Of a DNA stretch of 26,460 bases, positions 17,595-25,155 are shown piece by piece; position 1 is the first letter of the stretch; each line of letters starts with the position of its first letter. The notes under the pieces were generated by a model, which saw nothing but the letters and a program-made list of their open reading frames with translations, did not search any database and was not told the DNA's origin. Origin of the DNA: a virus; IMG/VR virus record IMGVR_UViG_3300031707_000148, positions 1 through 26,460 of that record. One strand, 5' to 3'. The translations under genes and the position numbers were made by a program.

Positions 17595-18154
17595 AGCTTA
17601 ATGGTTATTTGATGGTCCATAATTCTATACAATTTCTCATTATCAACAGTAAATTCATACTCAGAATCAAACTTGTAACAAACAACATCTCCTGCTTTTA
17701 TTCCTTTGCTAATCAAGTATTCGTTTGGGTACTTCATTATTCCCATCAATGGTTCATTAGTAAAACACTTTTTAATGTAGCACTCAACTGTAGGTAATGG
17801 TTTTACAAAACAATACTTGTCGTGCGTGTTCCACGTGGAACCTTTTTTGTACATAAAAAACTGATCCATTTCAATAAAAAAGTTGTCATCTCTAAAGAAG
17901 CTCTTGCCACTTTTTTGACGACCCTTCATATCATTGTAGTATTTAAATACATTGTGGTGAACGAGTAATATATCACCCGGAGTAATTGGACCGTTGTACC
18001 CTAAAGGGACTTCTACGACTTCTGCATATCGGTTAGAGGACATATGGTCTTCCTCTGAAGTACTAACCACTATCTCTACTCCTGATATGTCTTTTGTGTT
18101 GTCGTATCGTTTCCCCTTCAATGGCTTTGCTATGAAGTAGAATGGTGAACGCAT
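17591..18154 (-). CDS. GroES-like co-chaperonin homologue
   Basis: This 187-residue protein resembles the co-chaperonin GroES and its phage counterparts (T4 gp31), which cap GroEL and help fold the capsid protein. The N-terminus (YFIAKPLKGKRYDN) matches 'v.PL.dRv', EVVEVPLGYNGPITPGDILL (residues 45-64) matches the GroES 'G.VvavG.G.....vk.GD.V' core, and FFIEMDQFFMYKKG (residues 92-105) matches the closing strand. A second similar set follows: KYCFVKPLPTVE (113-124) and GIKAGDVVCYKFDSEYEF with DNEKLYRIMDHQITIKL (151-187). The protein is about twice a GroES subunit (97 residues in E. coli), consistent with two such folds. The gene sits among packaging and capsid genes, which fits a capsid-folding role. 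The call rests on pattern similarity, not on a full alignment. Confidence 0.6.
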   Translation of the reverse strand: MRSPFYFIAKPLKGKRYDNTKDISGVEIVVSTSEEDHMSSNRYAEVVEVPLGYNGPITPGDILLVHHNVFKYYNDMKGRQKSGKSFFRDDNFFIEMDQFFMYKKGSTWNTHDKYCFVKPLPTVECYIKKCFTNEPLMGIMKYPNEYLISKGIKAGDVVCYKFDSEYEFTVDNEKLYRIMDHQITIKL

Positions 18155-18382
18155 TTAAAAATTTATATTGTATTCGATTGAAATTGGTATTGTCGAGTTA
18201 AACTCTTTCCATAAAACTACTTCATTTTTTTGATTAACTATGTAAACCAAGATAGAATTATTTTGGTCATCATGCTTTATTAGGTGAATTTCGTTAGAAT
18301 CACCTAATACTTTCTGCCCTACAATGTAATGCATTGCACCTCCTTTATAATCAGGACCAACTGATATTTTTCTTATATCCAT
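18155..18382 (-). CDS. Conserved small phage protein, unknown function
   Basis: This 75-residue protein (opening MDIRKISVGPDYKGGAMHY, then IVGQKVLGDSNEIHLIK) is predicted to be mostly beta, with no membrane span or signal peptide. I recall near-identical openings in environmental Bacteroidota phage genomes, always as a hypothetical protein. It starts within the TAATG at the end of the fibre gene and its stop abuts the start of the GroES-like gene, so it is translationally tied to both. No function can be assigned. Confidence 0.75.
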   Translation of the reverse strand: MDIRKISVGPDYKGGAMHYIVGQKVLGDSNEIHLIKHDDQNNSILVYIVNQKNEVVLWKEFNSTIPISIEYNINF

Positions 18383-20214
18383 TATGGGTAAATTCTTACT
18401 TCTATAGTAGTATTAAACAATGTACTATTTATATAGTTATCACTAAAATCTTTTGATGAAACAACAATTGAATTAGCTCCTGAAATAGCTGATCTAATAG
18501 TAATTGTATCATTTGATGCGCCTGCAGACCCTGCAAGTATAAATGTTTTTGAAGCATTTAAACTTGTAGAAAATGTAGCAAAATATCTTCCTGTATTAAG
18601 GTAAGACCAAGTTACAGTTAGTCCTGTTGTATTTTCTAAAACCGTAGCAGTAGGAGCACTTGTTCCACTTTGTGTTAAAGTAGCTACGTATGAAGTATAT
18701 TTACTTAATGCTAATGTTCCGCTTTCGTCAGGAAGTTGCCAATCTCTAGCAGCAGTTGGATTATCTGCTAATAAATTAGATTGAAAAGAAGAATTATAAA
18801 ATTGTAAAGCACCTGAGTTTGTAGCAGTAGTGTCAACTGCTAATGCAATACCTCTACCTGTAGTATTAATTGCTGTAATAAAAACTGATGAACTTTTTTG
18901 AACTGTTAAATTGTTTGAAAACAATGTTTGAGAAGAGTATAATCTTATTTGCTCTACATTGTTTCTTTTAATAATAACATCAGCATTATCTGTTGTTCCT
19001 ATAAAATTTGCTACGCCTAATCCTGTATTTCCTAATGTAGACCAACTACCACCACCTGTTATATCCGATAACATTGCAAATGTTCCACTCTTATCAGGGA
19101 AAGTATAAAGACGGTCTGCAGTAAGTCCTCCATATCCTAATCTAGTCATAAAATTTTCTCCTGCAAATACAGCCATATTGTTACTTGTAGCTGTAGCATT
19201 GTATCCAAATAAATTAACATGACTATAAGAGTTTAATGTACCTGCATCTGCACCAAAAGCATTTACATGAAAACCCGAATTGCTTACTGCAGCACCACTA
19301 CCTAAAGCATTTATATGATAACCTGAATTGCTAGTAGCTGCAGTTGAACCTACAGCGTTTACATAAAAACCTGTATTGCTTAATGCTGCTTGATATCCTA
19401 AAGCATTTACTTCATTACCTGTATTACCTTGTGCTGCACCTGCTCCAAATGCATTTACATTATTCCCTGTATTACTTAATCCTGCAAGAGTACCTTGATA
19501 ATTTCTACCATTAGTTAAAGCATGGTCAAAGTCTAAAACTTGTTGTAATGTTTGCGTTCCTGTTGGACCTGTTGCACCTGTTGGACCTGTTGCACCTGTA
19601 GGCCCTTGAGCACCTGTCGCACCTGCAGGACCTTGTGCTCCTTGTGAAGCTAACAACGCCCAATGTGTAGTATCTAAATCAGGAGTAATAGTACCTGATG
19701 TTGCTAATATACAAAACCATGATGCACCTCCGTAAGCCACAGCGTCATCAATGACATATGACGTACCTGACACCCATGAACTTTGCCAATTTAAACCTGC
19801 AGGACCTACAGGACCCGGAACACCTTGTGGACCTATTGGACCTTGTATACCTTGAGGCCCTGTTACAACTGATGATGACCATATTGGTATATTCCCTGTA
19901 CCTTGACTTACAAGGACTTGACCTGATGTACCTGCACTTGAATTTATTAAAAACTGATTTGATATATTTATAGTATTTGTTTGAACAATACCATAAAAAA
20001 CGCCATTAGCAGCATATAAAACTTTATTATTTAAATTAACATCTGCTGTTGCTCCTGTATATGGAACAAACCCACCATTTAATCCTATATAAGAAATTAA
20101 CTGATTAACAGTAAAGTTTTTAGTAGCATTATTATTTGCAGTATCAGTACCAATCATCTTATCATTACCTGATATTGTTGATGGTGCTAAAGGATATGAT
20201 TCTATTTTTGCCAT
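18382..20214 (-). CDS. Collagen-like tail fibre with carbohydrate-binding-type domain
   Basis: This 610-residue fibre protein reads as a series of blocks. Residues 1-115 are an anchor shared with the fibre at 20591-23620 (DKMIGTD, TKNFTVNQLISYIG, VPYTGAT, SGQVLVSQG). Residues 119-140 are collagen-like Gly-X-Y. Residues 142-190 (NWQSSWVSGTSYVIDDAVAY, GGASWFCILA, HWALLA) have the tryptophan spacing of a CBM5/12 chitin-binding-type domain. Residues 192-221 are a second collagen-like stretch. Residues 248-343 are six 16-residue repeats of YadA-head style. The last 105 or so residues form a beta tip (ATLTQSGTSAPTATVLENT to TTIEVRIYP). It is probably a trimeric receptor-binding fibre. Its sugar target is unknown. 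Confidence 0.85.
   Translation of the reverse strand: MAKIESYPLAPSTISGNDKMIGTDTANNNATKNFTVNQLISYIGLNGGFVPYTGATADVNLNNKVLYAANGVFYGIVQTNTINISNQFLINSSAGTSGQVLVSQGTGNIPIWSSSVVTGPQGIQGPIGPQGVPGPVGPAGLNWQSSWVSGTSYVIDDAVAYGGASWFCILATSGTITPDLDTTHWALLASQGAQGPAGATGAQGPTGATGPTGATGPTGTQTLQQVLDFDHALTNGRNYQGTLAGLSNTGNNVNAFGAGAAQGNTGNEVNALGYQAALSNTGFYVNAVGSTAATSNSGYHINALGSGAAVSNSGFHVNAFGADAGTLNSYSHVNLFGYNATATSNNMAVFAGENFMTRLGYGGLTADRLYTFPDKSGTFAMLSDITGGGSWSTLGNTGLGVANFIGTTDNADVIIKRNNVEQIRLYSSQTLFSNNLTVQKSSSVFITAINTTGRGIALAVDTTATNSGALQFYNSSFQSNLLADNPTAARDWQLPDESGTLALSKYTSYVATLTQSGTSAPTATVLENTTGLTVTWSYLNTGRYFATFSTSLNASKTFILAGSAGASNDTITIRSAISGANSIVVSSKDFSDNYINSTLFNTTIEVRIYP
19186..19473 (-). repeat. Six tandem 48-base (16-residue) repeats in the fibre gene
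   Basis: The protein repeats N-[ST]-x-x-x-[VI]-N-[AL]-x-G six times with an exact 16-residue period, the repeat starts being residues 248, 264, 280, 296, 312 and 328. This matches the short repeats of trimeric adhesin (YadA-like) head domains, which stack as a left-handed beta roll. Confidence 0.85.
19552..19641 (-). repeat. Collagen-like Gly-X-Y tract 2
   Basis: Ten consecutive Gly-X-Y triplets (residues 192-221, mostly GAT, GPT and GAQ). At DNA level an 18-base unit is tandemly duplicated around 19560-19600, so this tract could vary in length by slippage. Confidence 0.9.
19795..19860 (-). repeat. Collagen-like Gly-X-Y tract 1
   Basis: Seven Gly-X-Y triplets (residues 119-139, GPQGIQGPIGPQGVPGPVG and on) ending at the Gly before the carbohydrate-binding-type domain. 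Confidence 0.9.
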
Positions 20215-20233
20215 TGTTTTTTTTATAAAATTA

Positions 20234-20256
20234 CAAAAAATATCTCAATGATATTT
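20234..20256 (-). terminator. Weak AU-rich terminator-like hairpin between fibre genes
   Basis: On the minus strand AAATATC, an ATTGA loop and GATATTT can pair, followed by T residues. The stem is only 7 pairs with one G-C, so it may be a partial terminator or chance in an AT-rich gap of 76 bases. Nothing else is seen in this gap. Confidence 0.35.
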
Positions 20257-20290
20257 TAATATAACTTACCTTTTATAATTGAATAATTTT

Positions 20291-20578
20291 TTACTGTATA
20301 ATCGTTAAACTTAAAGTCGTTGCTACATACTGAAATATAATATTATCATCTGAGCCCCATTGTTGTATAATATTTGCAGGAACCTCTAATGTATTATGTA
20401 TGTATTCTACATAAGAATCTACACCATCAACAGTTATAAGTCCTGATAATATATATGATACAACCCCCGAACTATTGAGGAAGTTATAACCACAAAAATT
20501 AACTAATGATAATAAACTCACTTGTTTTTGTCCATCAGTTGTAAAAACTGTAATTGGTTCTATTACTCTTGTATTCAT
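20291..20578 (-). CDS. Small protein between the two fibre genes, unknown function
   Basis: This 95-residue protein (MNTRVIEPITVFTTDGQKQV, LLSLVNFCGYNFLNSSGVVS, YILSGLITVDG) is predicted to be beta-rich, with no signal peptide or membrane span. The C-terminal half (VPANIIQQWGSDDNIIFQYV) ends close to the stop. It starts 12 bases after the large fibre gene and precedes the second fibre gene. I recall similar short proteins next to fibre genes in Bacteroidota phages. A fibre-bound cap, a hinge piece or an assembly helper would fit the place, but nothing in the sequence decides this. Confidence 0.7.
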   Translation of the reverse strand: MNTRVIEPITVFTTDGQKQVSLLSLVNFCGYNFLNSSGVVSYILSGLITVDGVDSYVEYIHNTLEVPANIIQQWGSDDNIIFQYVATTLSLTIIQ

Positions 20579-20590
20579 TTTATTTTATTT

Positions 20591-23500
20591 TTAGTATAAA
20601 CTCACCCAATATATAACAGGATTATTAGTTGTATTTGTTGCATGTGTCCATGATGAAGGAAGAGTTGTTTGTGATATAATATGACAAAATAATTTACCAC
20701 TATTGGTAAAATCATATAATGACATAGATGTTGACATAGATGCATTTCCTAAAATAGCAGGTGTTGTTGTTGGAGTTCCACTAAATGACCAAACCATACC
20801 TATATAATAAAATCCTGCTGATACACTTGCAGCACTTGAAAATGCTTTAGATACAAGTACGTTAGCACTTGATTTAAATATTGTTCCATCATCAGGGGTA
20901 GATGCTAACAATGCTCCTGCACCTGTTACTGTATTATATGAATAAAGTCCAAAACCATTATAGTTTGCTGCAGTATAAACGCCTGCTATTGAAGACATAA
21001 ACTTAACACCTGTTATAGTTGTTGCCACAGGTATATATACAGGAATTAAAAATAATCTTCCTGAAACAGCAACAGGTAAAGAAATACCTGTGGTAACTCT
21101 ATTAAGACTTAAATCTAATGTTCCACCTTTAATTGTAGAACCCAAAGCTTGATAGCCTAATATATTATTATTGTTAATTGTTGCGATTGTTGCTTTACCA
21201 TCAATCTGTGTTTGTATACCACTTGTTACACCTGAAACATATCCAAGTTCTGTATCTGTAACTGCACTAACAGCCACCTTACCACTTGCATTACTAATTA
21301 ATGCTCTTGATGCTGTAAGATCAGAAGATGTTATTGTTGTAGCTGCTCCTGTTATAGTGGCTTGTTTTGTTCCTATCTGTGTTTGTATTGAAGAAGTTAC
21401 ACCTTTAACATAGCTCAACTCAGTTAATGATGGATAAGTTGCAGTTGTAAGACTCCCTATTGTACTACCTGTGCTAGTGAAATACGCTATTTCATTAATA
21501 GTTCCTGTTCCTGATACTCCTCCACCTGAAGGAATAGTTTGTGTTGTTAATTCACCATTTGAACCTGCTACTACCATTCTCGTACCACTTCCTGCTAATC
21601 TTGGAAGTATAGTATTGGTATTATCATCTTTAAATCTGATATTACCACTACCATCTGAGATTATAACATTATCAGATAATGAAGTACCTAATCCTGTTGC
21701 TTTGCCAATAATTGTATTATTAGAACCTGATGTTATAGTATTACCAACACCTGATCCTATTAATATATTATTATTTCCACTTACTAAAAATGCTGCAGCT
21801 CCATTACCTAATACTGTATTATCAGAACCTGTAGAAAATCCTAATGCCAAATAACCTATTGCAGTATTATTCTGACCATTAATTAAATTATTAAGCGTAT
21901 AATTTCCTAATCCAATATTTGAATTACCATTTGTTATTTTTTGTAAACTATAATGCCCAATTCCTAAATTTTGATATGAACTAGCAGTACTTGAGTTTAA
22001 TGCTAAACTTCCAAATGCCAAATTATCAAAATCAGCAACACCTCCACCAAAACCAATTGTTATATTTTGAGATGTAGACGATGTTTTTTGAATTAAAATA
22101 TTATCTCTAAATGTTTTTGAACCTCCGAAAGTTTGTGTTCCTGTTGTAACAACACCTCTTGCAGATAAGGCAGCATCAGGTACATTAAGTGTTATTACAG
22201 GCGTAGTAGTACCATTGGCTACTGTAGAATTTAAATCTGTACCACTTGTGCCTAATGTCAAAGCAGCTACTGAAGTAACCGTTCCTGTTCCTGCAGGAAT
22301 TGTAATTTCACCATTTACATCTGCTCCTACTCCATTTACTTTTAATGCTAAATTTCCATCTCCTAATGGAAGATAAATAGTATTAGCAGTTATAGTACCA
22401 TCAGGGACATAATTAGGATAATTTAAATTACCTGTATAACCAAAAGTTCCTGTTGGATCAGAAAAATTATAATACAATCCTAAATGAGTTAGTTCTACGT
22501 TTTTTGGACTTGAACCAAGCAGATTTTTAGAAATAGATACTCTGTCACCATTAACTGCCGCTACATCTCCATTTACTAAATCATTAGCATATTGGAATCC
22601 TGTAGTTGGAGAAATTGTAACAAAATTGTTTTGTCCTGCAGAATCATACAATGTTATATTTAAATTATTCTCAGATATATTACCTGCTGCTAATACTTCT
22701 TGCAATGTTGGTGTTGTACCACTACCTGTTGCTGCAATTGTGAAACTAGGATAAGTACCTGTAATGTCTATACCTGCACCCTCGTTTAATATAACCACTT
22801 GGTCAGGCGCCGTATTTGTTATTGTAATATTTGGAGTTGTAGAAGCATCTGCAACAGATGCTGATATTCCTGTTCCCGGAGTAACAGCTACAGATGTAAC
22901 CGTTCCTAATCCTAATCCACTTAATGTTACATTACCTGTTAAATCAGCAGGATTACCATTTACCGATGTAACTAAAACTCCGCTATTTGAAGGATATAAA
23001 AGTGTTTGATTAGCATAAGTATTTGGATTAATATCTACATTAAATCCATTGTTTGAATATCTTATACCACTTGCTGAATATGAAGCTGTTTTTTGTAATG
23101 AACTTTCTTGAACATCTAATTTATTTGGAAATAATGCAGATGAACTATTCAATAGATTATCAAATACATACAATCCTACATTTTGACCATACAACTTCTC
23201 TAAATCTAAAGCTATTGTAGATGTTGTGGTATTAGATAATATCAAATTCTTATTACCTGTATTGCCTTGATTTAATACATTTCTAAGTGTTTGACTACCA
23301 ATATTATAAGTCCAAGACGCAGGGCTTCCACTACCATTGCTCATCAATACTTGCCCTACCAATCCTGCAGTACCACCTAAAATTAATTGATTGCCAACTA
23401 TTATACTATTAGCCGTTAGATTAAAAGCACCTAAGTCTACATTTTGAGAAGCATTTACATAAGGAACAAGTAAATTATTCCCTATTGAATAACCTATATA

Positions 23501-23620
23501 TGCCGCTAAATCACGAACAGTATAGTTTTTGGTAATCATAGAGTTATTGGCATCACTACCAATAACCTTATCATCATCAACTATAGTGCCGTCAATTACG
23601 TATGTACTTATTCTAGCCAA
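20591..23620 (-). CDS. Large tail fibre protein with YadA-like head repeats and beta tip
   Basis: This 1009-residue protein is a fibre. Residues 1-110 match the anchor of the fibre at 18382-20214 (DDKVIGSD, TKNYTVRDLAAYIG, VPYVNAS, GQVLMSNGSGSP). Residues 210-480 contain repeated elements common in phage fibres (VNGNPADLTGNVTLSG, GTVTSVAVTPGTG, TPTLQEVLAAGN). Residues 536-650 are short YadA-head-like repeats (NTAIGYLALG, NTVLGNGAAA, NTIIGKATG). Two copies of TELxYVxGVTSxIQTQI occur at about 733-749 and 790-806. The last 160 or so residues form a distinct beta domain ending VIYWVSLY, the likely receptor-binding tip. The start is TTG at 23620-23618, chosen because an in-frame stop lies just upstream and because the paralogue begins in the same register (MAKI against MARI). 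Confidence 0.87.
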   Translation of the reverse strand: MARISTYVIDGTIVDDDKVIGSDANNSMITKNYTVRDLAAYIGYSIGNNLLVPYVNASQNVDLGAFNLTANSIIVGNQLILGGTAGLVGQVLMSNGSGSPASWTYNIGSQTLRNVLNQGNTGNKNLILSNTTTSTIALDLEKLYGQNVGLYVFDNLLNSSSALFPNKLDVQESSLQKTASYSASGIRYSNNGFNVDINPNTYANQTLLYPSNSGVLVTSVNGNPADLTGNVTLSGLGLGTVTSVAVTPGTGISASVADASTTPNITITNTAPDQVVILNEGAGIDITGTYPSFTIAATGSGTTPTLQEVLAAGNISENNLNITLYDSAGQNNFVTISPTTGFQYANDLVNGDVAAVNGDRVSISKNLLGSSPKNVELTHLGLYYNFSDPTGTFGYTGNLNYPNYVPDGTITANTIYLPLGDGNLALKVNGVGADVNGEITIPAGTGTVTSVAALTLGTSGTDLNSTVANGTTTPVITLNVPDAALSARGVVTTGTQTFGGSKTFRDNILIQKTSSTSQNITIGFGGGVADFDNLAFGSLALNSSTASSYQNLGIGHYSLQKITNGNSNIGLGNYTLNNLINGQNNTAIGYLALGFSTGSDNTVLGNGAAAFLVSGNNNILIGSGVGNTITSGSNNTIIGKATGLGTSLSDNVIISDGSGNIRFKDDNTNTILPRLAGSGTRMVVAGSNGELTTQTIPSGGGVSGTGTINEIAYFTSTGSTIGSLTTATYPSLTELSYVKGVTSSIQTQIGTKQATITGAATTITSSDLTASRALISNASGKVAVSAVTDTELGYVSGVTSGIQTQIDGKATIATINNNNILGYQALGSTIKGGTLDLSLNRVTTGISLPVAVSGRLFLIPVYIPVATTITGVKFMSSIAGVYTAANYNGFGLYSYNTVTGAGALLASTPDDGTIFKSSANVLVSKAFSSAASVSAGFYYIGMVWSFSGTPTTTPAILGNASMSTSMSLYDFTNSGKLFCHIISQTTLPSSWTHATNTTNNPVIYWVSLY

Positions 23621-23627
23621 TGACTTT

Positions 23628-23969
23628 TTAGTTTAATGTCAAAAGATACAATGTCTTGTCTATCAATCCCAACATCTCATCCATTATATTCTGAATCTCA
23701 GATGGATAATTGTTTCTTTCAGTATCTATAATAGATTGCAACTCCTTTAAATGAGCAGTAGCATCCATATTTTTTGATTCAGGTATAACAATCTCGCATC
23801 TTTTAAATCTACCAAAATAAGCTTCAGTAAAAGTATCAGTCAAGTCAAGAATGCCATCATAATAACCATTCAATGCTTTATGCTCTGCAAAACTTGTTGT
23901 TTGCAAATGCGCAATATGCATTGTGTCTCTTGAATGGAATAATATTCCAATAAATTTTCCCGGTGTCAT
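23628..23969 (-). CDS. Small ferritin-like (Dps-type) helical protein
   Basis: This 113-residue protein appears all helical, as four short helices. The first two (residues 5-55: LFHSRDTMHIAHLQTTSFAE, ALNGYYDGILDLTDTFTEAY) carry H18, H30, D45 and E49. Their spacing (H-x11-H-x14-D-x3-E) is identical to the ferroxidase ligands of E. coli Dps (H51, H63, D78, E82). The remaining helices (THLKELQSIIDTERNN and IMDEMLGLIDKTLYLLTL) complete a bundle shorter than Dps (167 residues). I recall this family from phages as DUF5856, a name that needs checking. It could oxidise or bind iron, or keep the fold for a structural role. It starts one base after the coiled-coil protein's stop, in a tight cluster ahead of the fibre genes. 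Confidence 0.7.
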   Translation of the reverse strand: MTPGKFIGILFHSRDTMHIAHLQTTSFAEHKALNGYYDGILDLTDTFTEAYFGRFKRCEIVIPESKNMDATAHLKELQSIIDTERNNYPSEIQNIMDEMLGLIDKTLYLLTLN

Positions 23970-23970
23970 A

Positions 23971-24210
23971 TTAATCTTGTTTTTTAGTTACTTCTCCTGT
24001 TTGGATATTAATTACTGCATCAGTACCATACTTTTCAATAAGCATTTGCTCGTTTTTTGCAAACGTCATTCTTAACTCATCAATCTGCTTTAACAATCCT
24101 TGCTTTTGAAGTTCTAAATCGCCTAATCCCATCTTTGCTTTTGAGAAATCAGCGTTCATTCCTTGAATTAATTCTAATTCTTCTTGTGTAATCATTACTT
24201 GATCTTGCAT
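23971..24210 (-). CDS. Small coiled-coil protein, unknown function
   Basis: This 79-residue protein is almost one long helix (ITQEELELIQGMNADFSKAK, LGDLELQKQGLLKQIDELRM, FAKNEQMLIEKYG) with a heptad-like Leu/Ile/Met pattern, then a short beta-hairpin-like end (AVINIQTGEVTKKQD). Proteins with this opening and ending are frequent in environmental phage genomes and remain unassigned. It could be a structural spacer or an assembly partner of the fibre genes that follow. The start at 24210 is preceded by AAAATCAAAT at 3 bases. Confidence 0.75.
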   Translation of the reverse strand: MQDQVMITQEELELIQGMNADFSKAKMGLGDLELQKQGLLKQIDELRMTFAKNEQMLIEKYGTDAVINIQTGEVTKKQD

Positions 24211-24213
24211 TTT

Positions 24214-24223
24214 ATTTGATTTT
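24214..24223 (-). promoter_or_regulatory. AAAATCAAAT leader motif before the coiled-coil gene
   Basis: The minus strand reads AAAATCAAAT, ending exactly 3 bases before the ATG at 24210, the same spacing as before the start at 26031. Confidence 0.4.
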
Positions 24224-24232
24224 TAATTGTGA

Positions 24233-24691
24233 CTAAGTTATGTTTCTTTTAATTGAGCTTCCGAAGTAGTAACCAAAAATAGATAGTACTACGCCTTCTG
24301 AAATTCCAATAAGATGTATCCATATTTCTTTATTTGCTTCAGGTATTTGTAAATAAACAATCGCATAAACGATAAAACAAAACACTCCCAACCCTATTAT
24401 GCCTGTAAGATAAAAAAGAAAATCAAATTTATGCATTTTTGCAACCTCAATTTCTCTATTTCTTGCAGAAGCTTTGTCCTCAATCTCTAATGAGTACATT
24501 TCTTTAAGTTGGTCAAAGGCTATTTGCTTGTCTTCAGGTGATAACTCCTCAGAACTACCTATTAAATTCTTAACTATACCCAACACACCATTACTTGGCA
24601 ATACATCTCCTACCACATTCAATATGTTTGGAGCTTTGTCTTTTAAAAACTTCCCAACCTTTGTTTCGCTAAACTTTTTTTTATCAGGCAT
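24233..24691 (-). CDS. Two-span membrane protein, candidate holin
   Basis: This 152-residue protein has a soluble, charged N-terminal half (residues 1-87, KFSETKVGKFLKDKAPNILN and a helix with ELSPEDKQIAFDQLKEMYSL). Two membrane spans follow, at about 89-115 (FLFYLTGIIGLGVFCFIVYA) and 124-145 (IHLIGISEGVVLSIFGYYFG), then a basic end (SSIKRN). The layout and the one-base overlap with the endolysin gene (TAATG) fit a holin or a holin-like lysis membrane protein of the '3TM holin' type seen in phages. It follows the peptidase and closes the lysis cassette. An antiholin role is equally possible because other holin-like proteins are encoded nearby. Confidence 0.7.
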   Translation of the reverse strand: MPDKKKFSETKVGKFLKDKAPNILNVVGDVLPSNGVLGIVKNLIGSSEELSPEDKQIAFDQLKEMYSLEIEDKASARNREIEVAKMHKFDFLFYLTGIIGLGVFCFIVYAIVYLQIPEANKEIWIHLIGISEGVVLSIFGYYFGSSIKRNIT

Positions 24692-25155
24692 TATTCTAAA
24701 ATTTCAAAGTGCATGAAATCAAACCCCTTTTCTATTCCTAATGAAATAAATCCATGACTATAAAATATGTCAATCATTGGTTTATACTCAGGTCTTGCAA
24801 ATCTAGCTGTTTTACTTGTTTCTTTTAATGTATTTCTTGCAGGATCTAAGTCAATCGCTATTCCCCAAGAATGCATTGACCACGCCGACCCGCCTCTCAT
24901 CTTTCTATAGTTAAAACAACCACCAAACAAGTCAATTCCCAACTCTTTTATCTTGTCGTACCCATAATGGATAAGCAATGCGTTAAAAACTGCTTTGAAC
25001 TTATCAGCAACAAGCTTATGACATCTCATTGTATTAACTGTAGTATTAGTATCCCAAGCTATTCTCATAGGGTACGGCAAATCAATACTTACTAAGTATC
25101 CTTCTCCTGTAATATTTGCAGTACCGTATTTTTTTACAACCTGTTGTGTAGTCAT
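24691..25155 (-). CDS. M15-family peptidoglycan peptidase (endolysin)
   Basis: This 154-residue protein is a zinc peptidase of the VanY/M15 type that cuts the peptide part of peptidoglycan. The signature SMHSWGIAIDLDP gives zinc ligands H95 and D102 (the S-x-H-x(6)-D pattern). FDFMHFEI near the end gives ligand H149 and a likely catalytic acid at D146, three residues before it. The GGCFNYRKMRGGSAW segment is typical of phage M15C endolysins. There is no signal peptide, so it would need a holin to reach the wall. It overlaps the small membrane protein upstream in ATGA and the holin-like gene downstream in TAATG, forming a compact lysis cassette. Confidence is high. Confidence 0.9.
   Translation of the reverse strand: MTTQQVVKKYGTANITGEGYLVSIDLPYPMRIAWDTNTTVNTMRCHKLVADKFKAVFNALLIHYGYDKIKELGIDLFGGCFNYRKMRGGSAWSMHSWGIAIDLDPARNTLKETSKTARFARPEYKPMIDIFYSHGFISLGIEKGFDFMHFEILE

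Noticed and set aside
19186-19860. Regular repeats considered as a CRISPR array or satellite DNA
   Set aside because: They are in frame and encode Gly-X-Y and 16-residue structural repeats, with no unique spacers.
388-24716. Open frames on the plus strand, such as 388-630, 3192-3494, 14280-14564, 16491-16811, 21471-21854 and 24474-24716
   Set aside because: Each lies inside a well-supported minus-strand gene, has low-complexity Leu, Ser or Pro-rich composition, and has no recognisable domain.
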